NCBI GenBank assembly: GCA_007449985.2
Contig: VIIQ02000029.1
Span: forward strand, 274,001 to 338,000
Direction of reading: 5' to 3'
DNA length: 64,000 nt
Source: Desmodesmus armatus
Lineage: Eukaryota; Chlorophyta; Chlorophyceae; Sphaeropleales; Scenedesmaceae
The notes beneath the pieces are model-generated. The model made no database searches and was not told the DNA's origin. It was given only the letters and a program-made list of their open reading frames with translations. Each line of letters opens with the position of its first letter. Positions within the stretch are counted from its first letter, which is position 1. The position numbers and the translations under genes are program-made. This document shows, piece by piece, positions 1 to 10,340 of the stretch.

Positions 1-705
1 TTGACTGAGGGTTGAGCTGGCTCCCCTCCCAGTTGTTCAGTTCGGTTCTGAGCTGTCTTTACTCTTGGGCACACGGGTGTTCTCTTCTGTGGCATTTTTT
101 CCGTGGTTGGTGCTTTTCGCAGAGTTGGCTGGTCTTTTGTCTGCATTTCCCGCTTTGTGTGGTGTGCTGTGTTCCAGTCGCCACCTGTGGCCTTTGCAGA
201 TCTCAATGGGGGTTGGTCGGCAGGTGGGGTGAATGGTGTGCGTGGCTGGGGGGGTTGTGTGTGTTGCTTTTCTTCTGCAGTGGTGCAGTCAGGTGGATTC
301 GAGGCGGGTACTGTCCTTCCGCTCTTCCTGCTCTGGGGGGGTAGGAGGCGTAGCCACGCAGTTGTCGAGCAGGCTGAGCGTTAGTCCAGCAGTTGGGGAT
401 TGACGTGTGTAGAGATGTGTGAGACTGCAGTGAGAATGCAGTGATCAGCCTGTTGTGGTGAAGTGGACACTACATTTTATCAGGGTGTCAGGTTCAGTGA
501 GTGGAGTAGGAGACACTATATGGCAGCAGAGTGTCGTGATGAGAGTGAGAAAGGAGTTGAATCAGTTGTACAGCCTGCATGACGCGTGTGTCAGTGTGTT
601 TGGTTACAGCGGATGTCGATGAGGTCATAACAGCAAGGATACTCGGTTCCTGTGACTACAGCACTCACTGAGATATGTGATGTGTAGTGTTGTGCAAGTG
701 AAGCA
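1..705. other. no gene recognised
   Basis: Short open frames exist here, but none has a recognisable domain or a clear splice structure. The stretch may be 5' flank or upstream exons of the LRR gene that follows. Confidence 0.4.
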
Positions 706-1290
706 ATGGCGAGGAAAATACATGGTAACAATTCACACCACTACACTTGTCCAAAGCTGCGGCAGCTGCACCTTACAGGGTTCGTCCTTACACCCACAGC
801 CACCACACACAGCAGCAGCGAGGCAAGCGGCAGTGAGGGCAACAGCGGGCACAGATATGGCTGTAGGGACAGCAGCAGAGCTGCAGACAGCGGGGCTGCA
901 GACAGCAGCAGTGTGGACAGCAGCACTGCTGCTGTTCGCATTGGCAGTGTGACCGGTGGGCATGCAGGCAGCAAGGGCCTGCCATGGGGTTGCTCACAGG
1001 TGCAAGAGCTGTCCCTCACAAGCTGTTTGATAGTGCTGTCCCAAGGCCCCCACATGTACACTTTCCCAGCACTCTCCGTCTTGCTGACAGCCCTGACAGC
1101 TCTCTCTCGCCTCCACCTGGGGGACAGAGTGGGCGTGACCGAACATCAGCATGGCAGCATCTTCCACCCAGATCTGGGCGCTCTTTCGGCTTTTACTGGT
1201 TTGCAGGAGCTCAGCCTAGTACGGCCCAGCCATGAGCAGCTGCTTGAACTCTTCTACCGCAGCGGCCGCCCCCACCACCACCACCAGCAA

Positions 1291-1327
<37 letters not shown>

Positions 1328-1930
1328 CAGTCCACTATGTGCCACAGCTGCACCTGCAACGGCAGCAGCTGCACATGCACAACACACCTCTGCTGCCGTG
1401 CCTGACCAAACTTTCAATTGTGGCTGATGGCATGGAATTCAGCTCTGTGACAACGCCGGGCCTATATGAGCTGACTAGCTTGCGGCACCTGAGTCTTTGG
1501 GGTGCTCACATTGCAGATGTGCCACAGCTTTCTGCACTGTCAAACCTTGAGTCCCTTACCCTGCACAGTGGGACCAGCCTGGTGCCTCGCAGTGTTGTCC
1601 GTCAGAATCCACGCCCCTACAGCAACAGCAGCGGCAGCAGCAGCAACAGCAGTGACAGCAACAGCAGTGGCAGCAGCGGTGGCGGCGGCAGTAGCGGCGG
1701 CAGCAACAGCAGCGGCGACAACGGTAACGGTGGCGGCGGTAACGGCGGCGGCGGCAGCAGTAACGGCGGTGGCAACGGCGGCAACGGCGGCAATGGCAGC
1801 GGCAGCACCGGCGGCGGCGGTGACAGCAGCGGTGACAGCAGCGGCAGTGGTGGCGGCGGCGGCAGCAGTGGCAGCAGTGGCAGCAGCAGTAGCAGCAGCA
1901 GCAGCAGCAACAGTGACGGCGACAGCAATA

Positions 1931-2689
1931 CATAACAATGATGGCGTGATCGAGGCGGGCCTTTGTGTGACAAAATCACATTTTTCTCAGAGCCCGTGAC
2001 CCGTTTGCGACCGTTTTTAGTGCGTTGGAAAGCAGGAAGTAGACCCAATCTTTCTAGATATACAATTACGTGCCTACTGACATTTACTTTACGAGCACCT
2101 CGGCAGTGACAGCAGGCTTCTGCCGTGACGTTTGAGTGTGTAACATACTTATTACATGTCAAACAAGCAAATCTGACCTTTGGCTGGCTAGTATCGCCAC
2201 AACATGCGCCAGAAGCGACCGATCTTTGTGATGGTGATCAACAGCAACAGCAATTCAGGCCATGCGGCTGCCCCTGCTGGCTTCTTGGGGGAACATTGTT
2301 GTCATACGACGCTATTTCCGTCACATGACACCTTGCTGCTGCGTGTGTGTTGAATGCTGCTGGATGGCAAGGGTGGGTGGTGTCTATGGCCGTCGCAGCT
2401 GCACGGATGAGCAGCAAGGCCTGTGGGGCGAGCAAACAAACAGTATAGACATCATCAAACTTGAACAGCACGTGCAGCATACAGCAGCAGCCCTGCATGC
2501 TGAGCAGCAGGCCAGTGTCCCTTGCTGGTGCTGCTGTTCTGCCATAGCACACAGCACAGGCAGCAGGAAACCCTCCGAAAAACGTTTTGATAATGTTTAG
2601 TAAGTATGTTCGACCATTCCCATCAATAAGAAGGTGAAACGCGCCGAGTTTCGATAGGGGCCAGTAACGATCACGCCATCATTGTTATG
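1931..2689. mobile_element. 759-bp non-autonomous TIR transposon with TA target duplication
   Basis: The two ends are perfect 22-bp inverted repeats beginning CATAACAATGATGGC. They are flanked by TA at 1929-1930 and TA at 2690-2691. A TA target duplication is typical of the Tc1/mariner/pogo superfamily. I see no transposase, so it is a non-autonomous copy. It sits inside the coding exon of the LRR gene. Confidence 0.85.
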
Positions 2690-3853
2690 TAACAGCGATT
2701 GCGACAGCCGTGCATTTGATGACCACTTCAAAGGAAGCAGGCACCCAAGCGTGGCAGACACGGGGGAACTGCTGCTGCTGCTGCCGCAGCTGTCCCAGCT
2801 CTCCCACCTGGACCTGTTTGGTCTTGCCCGGCCGGCAGTAGAAGTCCCTCAGTGGTCCTGCCTGGGACACTGCACAGGCCTGCAAGTGCTGCGGCTGCAG
2901 AACTTGCGCATGCACAAGGACAGCTGGCCGCTGATGTTTGCAGGAGCAGGGTTTGGAAAGCTGAGGGAGCTGCGTCTGACCATCTTCTACTCAGTGCATC
3001 GTTTTGTCAACGACCCGTTCATGCCTCCTCAGGTTGTGCAGCAGATGGTGGATGCCTGCCCCAACTTGGAGGCTCTTCAGCTGGGTGGTGACGCCCTCCT
3101 GTCAGGAGACCGCAACTGCATGCCTGACGTGCAACGATCCCCACCTGTGTCTCTCGCCCCGCTGGCGCAGCTGCAGCACTTGACGAGCTTGCGGGTGTAC
3201 TCCCTGCGCGCACAGGTATGTTCAAATGTTCCCCATGCTTGTCTCAGTTACACTTACAGTGATTGGCTCAGCAAAAGCTGAGCAACCCACAAGGGAGCCA
3301 GAGGCTCATGGGGTAACTGGGACAAAGCCATTCACTCGCCACAACTGTCTCAATTTGTGCTTCAGAGAAATGAAGCTGCGGTTCCGTTGAAGCCTCAGTT
3401 CTGAGGCCTGCTTAGTTGCATCCGCTTCGGTAGGGCCGCTCAGCGGCTGTCGGCTATGGCACACCTGTGCTGATTGCCTATAACAAGGCTTGCATGGGCC
3501 CTGATGGTCAGCCTCTTATCAGATAGTCATTGTGCCCTACGTGTGACAACTCGTCATTGCATACCTGTTGACATCTCCTTTGCCTCTGCTTCTGCAGGCT
3601 TTTCAAGACTTGTGGCGGCTGCGGCAGCTGCGCCAGCTAGATGTTGGTGGCAGGGTGACTGACCTTGCCCTGGTGCAGCTGTCAGCACTCACCAACCTCA
3701 CCTCATTCAGAAGACTGGAGTGGAGGGATACCCTTGAATCGGAGAGGCATGACCGTTCTGTGCGGCCCTTAGCCATCAGCAACGGACTTGGTTCAACACA
3801 GGTGAGTCATGTGTGAGAGTCGGACTTCCGGAATTCCCTGCTTTAAAAAATGG

Positions 3854-3880
3854 ACTTGTACTTCACCGTGAAGTACAAGT
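3854..3880. repeat. near-perfect 27-nt palindrome
   Basis: 13-bp arms (ACTTGTACTTCAC and its complement) are separated by a single C. It lies in the intron after the second LRR exon block. Function is unknown. Confidence 0.6.
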
Positions 3881-4501
3881 ATGCTCACACTGCTCATAGT
3901 ATGCTCATCACACACCGTGTAAATTTGTGTGTTGCTATCATTGCACTGAGTGCATGTAGGCACGCCTGGCTAGCACTGCTCGGCAGTGATAGTGCACAGG
4001 TCTGGTGATCGGTCTGAGCCCACAGTTGAAAGGCACAACTCATGTGCCATAAACAGCCTCAGTGGTTGTGGCAATTGTCAAGGCTCTGCAGCACACACAA
4101 ATGACTGATTGTGGTCATGACCGCAATCCTGCAAGCTTCATTCATGGCGTACAGCAGCCCGCCACACAGTGGTGTGCTGCACCGTGCAAGTCTCAGACAG
4201 CGACAGCGCTCCGTTGTAGTAGATGCAAGCCGGACTCCGGAGTGCCACTGGAACGGTTCTGTTCAGGGCATTCACACCAAAAATTAAGTCGGTGTTGACA
4301 TTGTGCAGCCTAGGCAAGCCTGCATGCGATGCGCTGTGTTGGTGGCCCATGCTGCCAGAAGGCTGTCGCCTTCAGTGAGCAGAAGCACTTCTTCTGTAGT
4401 CAGTCTTTTGGACAAAGAAGAGAGCCGCAGCTTGCAGCATCATCTTAAAAACTGTGATAGCAGCGCTGATGGACCCCTTAGAATGCTTGGTAATCCGCCG
4501 C

Positions 4502-4523
4502 GGTTGCAGACGCGTCTGCAACC
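4502..4523. repeat. perfect 22-bp palindrome
   Basis: 11-bp arms (GGTTGCAGACG and its complement) with no spacer, in the last intron of the plus-strand LRR gene. Function is unknown. Confidence 0.6.
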
Positions 4524-5761
4524 TCAGCTGACGCGCTGTAGAACCCATGCATTCATTATTGACTGCAGCAGTGCTAGATCTACATTTCCATTGCTGATGG
4601 TGCCACACTGTCAGTGCAACGATTGCACTGGTTTGGCATCAGCCGTTGGCTGGCGGGCAGTTGCGGCACGGCGGCTTGGCTTCTACTGTCACTGCTGCTT
4701 CTACTGTCACTGTCCTGCAGGCCACACCTGTCTGGCAGCAGATCCTTGACCACTGCCAGCAGAAGGGCTGGTGTGAAGCAGTGTTTCAGCACGGCCAGGG
4801 CTGCAGGCACAACTGGCTGCACAGCAGCAGCAGCTGGAGGAGAAGGAGCAGCAGCTAGAGGAGCAGCAGCGGCAGTTGGAGGAGAAGGAGCAGCAAGCGG
4901 CCGAGCAGCAGCGCCTGCTGGCAGAGCAGGCGGCTGAGCTGGCTGCGCTGAGAGCAAAACTGACAGAGCAGCATTCACCATAGTGGTGCAGATTGAGCAT
5001 GTTGCCTTTCCAGCTGACGCTCGCAGCGGGTGTTTTTTGGTTGGGCTCCGTCTTGTGAGTGTTGGGCATGTATGATGCACTGCACTTGACACAAAGCAGT
5101 AGGTGTGATTAGTGCTTGAGCCTGATGTGCAAATACCACCATGCAGGAGACATGCACCCTGGCAAGGCAGTGAGAGTCTGGCACGGTTGCAGTGCCATCA
5201 TGAGAACTGTGAAAGTTTGGACCAACTCAGTCAGCGGGTTTTCCCACCACTATGCACTGTCATCCTGCTGATGATGCATCGCGGAGTTGCTGATGACCAG
5301 GCAATGAAATGGGCACAGCCAAACATAAGAGCACAGCAAATTACAGTCACTTGAAGCTAGAAACTGATCAGTTGATTTCATGATCAGGTTGGGGGTGCAT
5401 TAGCCTGGCATGAAGTTCCAGGCTGCAGCAAAGCTCCGAGCTCTGTAGTGACTACAGAAGAAAGCCTTAGTAAGGCACAGGCACACCACCCTCACAGCAA
5501 CAATCAGCTTACTGCATGCAGTGAATCCCAGCCAAATAGCTGGTGTCAGCCAGAGAGCTTGCACGCCCAACCGGAGAACACCACACATTAGCTGTTGCGT
5601 GACTCAAGCCCAGGTAATCATAATCCAACACCGTTGAACCACCCCCACACAGCTCGCTACGGCCACCAGGTTTGGCAAACATCAGCAACAGCAAGGCACA
5701 TGAACCCAGTGCTAAGGCTGCACTGCTGCAAAGTCTGCACTGCCAATCAGCACTGCACACA

Positions 5762-7587
5762 TCACTCTGCCAGCGCCGCATCTGCCTGCTGCACCACGTC
5801 AGGGTTGCTGTGGCCGAGGAGGTGCTGCCACATTTGGCGCCACACAGGCTCCTTATCGTCATGGTCACGCAAGTACGAAGCCTGAAAACAGCACACAACA
5901 GCAGCCGCATGCAGTGGTTGCATGGTGAGTGACACACACACATGACACACACCTGCCCCAGCAAGCTACACCGGGTGTGATAGCAGGACGCGGTGTACTA
6001 CACGACGCAGTGAGTGCACAAGCAATTCACCTGCATGCGCAACATGCACTCACACAAGCTCAGCACAGCATGGCAGTCCTGCCCGACAGTGCCACATGTC
6101 ACGGTGACATGCCCTCTCACCTTTTGAAGCACGGTGTCGGAAACTTTCCAGGAAACAGGCTGTCCTTCCAGACTCCACAGGCTGAGGTGCAAACTTTCGA
6201 GTTGCTTGAGCCGTGGCAGCTGCAGCAGCAGCTCCTCTGCAGGGTCAACAGCTGTTAGCGACAGGAATTTCAAGCCTGTCAGCTGGCCAATCCCTGTCAA
6301 CTCCTCGCCCGTAGAAGGACTAGTCACCCGCAAATTCTGCAATGCGCTCAGCTTCTGCAGCGGGGCCAGCAGTTCGGCAGTGTACACCAACTCTTTGGTG
6401 TCCAACAGCTGCAGGCCAGGGCAGCAAGAAGCCAGGAGGCTGCCATTGGGGGCTGGGGCCCAACTGCGGTCTATCTGCCCAACAAATGGGATCTGCAGTT
6501 CAGTCAGCTGCGGCAACTGCCTGCCAGCAGGGAACATGTGCTCCCAAGCAGCTGCTGGCAGGTCGCACTTCCCCACGTTGAGGAGTCGCAGCTTGCTGCT
6601 TGCTGTCAGGGCTGAGAAGGCCGCTGCAGGAATGACGCCCTCCTCCTCAATATGCAAGCTGTTCTGCAGGTCGAGGTGTGTCAGGTTTGTGAGATGGTGC
6701 AGCTGAGACATCAGTCCTTCTCCTTCTGTAGTATCATACTCGTACAGGCAGACCTCCAACAGGTGCAGGTACTGCAGCTGGGTGAGGGCCGACAGAGCGC
6801 CGGGCGCAAGCTCTGCATAGTCTTCGTCCTCGTCATTCCCACGATACCACAAATGAGTCAGGTGTTGCATGCCTGACAGCATGCTGCTTGTGAGTATTGA
6901 GGTCACTCTGGGGGCAAGGAGCAGCTGGCGCAGCTGGGTCAAAGCCTGCAGCGGCTGCAGGGCGTCCACCTCAGGCTCGTGAGCCCCAACCAGATCGACA
7001 CCATCCAGCTCCAGGCAGGTGAGCTGCTGCAGCCCTTATAACGCCTCTGTCAAGAACCTGAAACGCTGTGTAGGATCCCACTCAGTGGGCCGGCCCCCTA
7101 TGCTGAGGTACTGCAGCCCAGGCGTCAGGGCTAATGCCGCTGCCAGCCCCTTTGCCCCGTCAGTCACTGTGCACCAGCAGAGCTCCAGCTGCTTTAGGTG
7201 AGCCCCGAGAGTTACCAGGCACTGTGACTGCAGATTGACATGGTACAAGTCCAGTCTACTCAGCTGTAGGCCAGCTGGCAGGTGAGACAACCTGACATTG
7301 TCTTCTCTGCTAAAACCAAGCTCCATGCTCCGAAGATGCTGGTAGTGCTTGGATAGGTACACCAGCATCCCATCCACCTGATGCTGCTTGGCACCCAACT
7401 GAGAAAAGTGCCTCAGCGCCAGCACAGCTGTTTGGTGCAGCCTGGAGTGGGCCCTGGCGGCACTGAACACAGTGCGCAGGCTCTCTTGTCCATACCAGTA
7501 CCCATCACGAAGACAGAACTGCAATACTGCCAGCAGGCAGGGGTCTGGCAGATCAAGCAACGATGGAGTTGTCTCCTGCGTTGCCAT
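5762..7587 (-). pseudogene. LRR protein with F-box-like start, one in-frame TAA
   Basis: The ATG at 7587 starts MATQETTPSLLDLPDPCLLA, an F-box-like opening, followed by many LRRs (HLKQLELCWCTVTDG, LKFLSLTAVDPAEE). Exon 1 runs 7587-6121 and ends AAG|GTGAGA. Exon 2 runs 5881-5762 after TTTTCAG, phase 0, and ends in a stop after VVQQADAALAE. The model gives about 528 codons. The frame is open throughout except for one TAA at 7036-7038, placed between two canonical LRR segments (FLTEAL and GLQQLTCLEL). Both sides are in the same frame, so the stop is a nonsense mutation, a sequencing error or a readthrough site, not a splice junction. The 31-nt GT...AG that spans it is too short for an intron and not a multiple of three. 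It converges with the broken LRR gene upstream. LRR/F-box-like proteins of this kind are numerous in green algae; the ligand or substrate is unknown. Confidence 0.75.
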
Positions 7588-9079
7588 CCTGAAGAGCAGG
7601 GACACATGCAGGAGCAATTGCAAACTGTCAGATGGCTTGCACAGCTTGATTTTCGATGTTCCAGGAAAGAAGGATCTTGACAAAGTATGTGTGCCTGATG
7701 TGATTTGCAGGTGGATGGAGCAGCTGAGTGCACAGCAGCAAGGCCAGCACAGGGTGAACAACAGTCGCTGGGGACAACAGCAAGGCGATGCAGTCTTGTA
7801 TCACCTGTACGAATTGTTTGAAGCCTCGCTTGCCTCCGCAGCCACCTCAACGCAGCAGCAGGATGAGACCAGGAGCAGACTCTGCTGTTGTTGCAGAGCT
7901 GATGCCGAGATGTACTGATGAAGCTAGATGGGCTTCTGCACTGCGTACAAAACAAAGGGGTGGCTAAGCTAAGCGTTTCTGTTGCGAAGGTTTTGAATCA
8001 GTCGGTCAATCATGACTAATGATTCATTAGTCATGTGCAAGTGTCATCCTGAGCAGCCTGCACTGGGTCTGAGGCTGCTGCGAAGGTGCCACAATGCTGT
8101 GAGAAGGTACCAGGATGCTTGCTACATAGTCAAATCGGTTCATGACAAGGAACCTGACCAGCGCTCCCCACCACCCCTCTGCCCCCAGGTTCTGCTGCTG
8201 TGGGGGCTGCAGGGCAGCACATCTAGATGCCCTGCAGCTGCACCCCATGTACCGTGCATGAACGGTGATAAGATGTGTGAAATTCATGAGAAGATACCAT
8301 CCATGGAGTGAGGAGGTCCACCAAGAGGACGGGGGGCAGGAGAAGCCCAGGGGGCGCAGCCCCCCCGCCGCCCCTGCTATCACTCGCAGCCTCGTCCTTA
8401 GTGGCGCAGTACAGCAGTGCTTTCAATTTGCTTAGCAGCATCCCAAAGCCCTCAAGAGGGGAAGGGGGGCTTCTGGTGGTAGAGGTGGTGGTGGTGGGGG
8501 GGGGGGGGGGCGGGGGAGGGGGCTGTTTTCTTCAAGCACGTGCTTGCGTGTGCACAGCAGACTACCTGTTACAGTTACATCATCAGTTTGGGTTCCCTTG
8601 TCTTCTAGAACTCACACAGCACCCCCCTTCTCCAAGACTGTTGGGATCACTTTCGGTTGTGTGACTGAGGAGGACAACATCACCTCAGGGCCACTTGTGA
8701 ACACGGATGTAGCAATCAATACGGTGCAGCAGCATATGGCAACACTGTTCGGCTCACCGGACGTGCCTCATGGCAAAGCAGTGCACACAGTTGGAAAAAG
8801 TATGCCGTGCACATGCCTCTGGCACCACAACACACCACAACACAACGACACGTCACACCTGGGGCAACATTCAAATTCGGACATCCTCTTTCCGTCACTG
8901 CTTGAGACAAACCTGTCACACTTTAGAAACAGTGGTGCTACCTGGTGCTACAGCAACAACTTCCCAAATTTGAACCCGATGCTCGCCACAGGGCCCGCCC
9001 AGCGGCAAGGTTCTTGCCAAGTGTCCACTGTAACACCCCCCCCCCCCAAATTCAGCTGCACGTGGAGCTGGCGTCAAAA
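7588..9079. other. intergenic, no gene recognised
   Basis: I see no supported coding region. It contains a small hairpin (8011-8035, 11-bp arms, 3-nt loop) and a long G-run at about 8496-8520 that could form a G-quadruplex. Confidence 0.4.
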
Positions 9080-10340
9080 GCCGCAAGTGGATTGCGGGCC
9101 CTGCGCCTGCCAGACGGCCAAGGCTAAGCCTTGGTCACAAACTCAAGCACTTCAGCAGGGCAATCCTCATCCACCAGCATCTCTGCCACCAGCCTCAGTC
9201 CCACGCATTTCGAGGTGTCTTCCCCAGTGATATGTCATACATTGAAGCGCCTTGAAGAAACTTTCGACCAACACTGCAGTTTGTCGGTCAGGTCAGCACA
9301 ACTGTTGCTACAGCAAAACCATCTCACACAAAATACCCAGGGTGCGCCTACCACAACCAGCCTACGGGGCCCCATGCAGGCCAGACAGCCAAGGTTGGTC
9401 CCTTGTGACAGCCTCAAACACTTGAGCGGCATCCCCCCGCATCCACCAGCACCGGCACTAGCCTCACTCCCACCAAATTCTGAGTGTCTTTCCCAGCAAC
9501 ATGTGACAACTTGTTCAACACTGTGGGATCGATTAGCCTGTTGATACACAAAAAGCAAATCCCCCTTGCGATCTTGAAATCCAGGGTACACCCACCACAC
9601 CCAGCCTACGGGGCTCCATGCCGGCCCAGCGGCCATGGGTGGTCCCTCGTGACAAACTCAAACACTTCCGCAGGGCACCCCTCATCCACCAGCACCAGGT
9701 GGCACTAGCCTGAGGCCCACCCATACCTGACTGTCCCTCCCGATGACATGTGACATGTGACAAATTGTTGAACACTGCAGTCTAGTGGGATCAGTCAGCC
9801 TGTTGATACACAAACCCCTCTTGCAAGCTCGGCATCCAGGGTGCTCCCACCACATCCCGGCCTACGGGGCTCCATGCCGGCCAGGCGGCCATGCTTGGTC
9901 CCTCGTGACGAACTCAAACACTTCCGCAGGACACCCCTCATCCACCAACACCCCAGGCACGGGCTTCAACCCCACCCCATAGTCCCGCCCATCATCCCAT
10001 GCCACCACACAGCTCAAACGGCACCTGTCAGCACTGCCACATGTGTCTGTCCCAGACACTTGTTAAACACTGGCGAGGTTGGGTAGCCTGTTGATACACA
10101 CAAGCCAAAAACATCTTGCAGTGCTTGCCAGAGTGCACCACCACAACGAGCTTACGAGGCTCCATGCCGGCCAGGCGGCCATGCTTGGTCCCTTGTCAAA
10201 AACTCAAAAACTTCCGCAGGGCACCCCTCACCCACCAACACCCCAGGCACCGGCCTCAACCCCACCCCATAGTCCCGCCCATCATCCCACGCCACCACAC
10301 AGCTCAACCGACACCTGGCAGCACTGCCACTGCTGCCACC
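9080..10340 (-). repeat. about five tandem diverged copies of the DIL-gene terminal exon
   Basis: A unit of roughly 245-290 bp recurs with anchor positions near 9098, 9369, 9613, 9869 and 10159 (a GGCTCCATGCCGGCC-like core followed by TTGGTC). Read on the minus strand, the copies at 9862-10059 and 10152-10330 both encode CRLSCVVAWDDGRDYGVG, with few changes. The copy at 10152-10340 is the end of the DIL-gene open frame; the others lie downstream of its stop and decay with distance. Confidence 0.8.

Larger units (their letters stand above)
706..4983 (+). pseudogene. LRR protein gene, disrupted by transposon and frameshift
   Basis: I read one LRR gene with exons 706-1930 joined to 2692-3215, then 3598-3801, then 4721-4983. 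The ATG at 706 opens a frame with degenerate L-x-x-L repeats (for example LTSLRHLSLWG and LSNLESLTLHSG), a poly-Gln tract coded by CAG runs near 1288-1335, and a Ser/Gly/Asn-rich linker at 1620-1928. A 759-bp inverted-repeat element then interrupts the frame. Removing it with one copy of its TA duplication joins the two halves in frame into further LRRs. Exon borders at 3215, 3598 and 3801 are all phase 0 with GT-AG ends. The last exon starts in phase 0 (residues ATPVWQQILDHC) but reaches a stop at 4857. Shifting frame by one base near 4798-4801 instead gives a clean Glu/Gln/Leu coiled coil ending at the TAG at 4981. The family is known; the function of this member is not. It is probably a pseudogene, unless the frameshift is a sequencing error and the transposon is spliced or excised. 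Confidence 0.75.

Noticed and set aside
1502..2162. Long Ala-, Leu- or Cys-rich open frames on both strands over 1540-1940
   Set aside because: They are frame shadows of the Ser/Gly/Asn tract of the LRR gene, created by GGC/AGC triplets.
7036..7038. Reassignment of TAA to a sense codon
   Set aside because: TAA is used as the stop of the DCAF8-type gene, so a changed nuclear code is not supported.
8308..8664. Gly/Val-rich open frame over the G-run
   Set aside because: It is produced by the GGTGGT and poly-G tract; no domain and no splice context.
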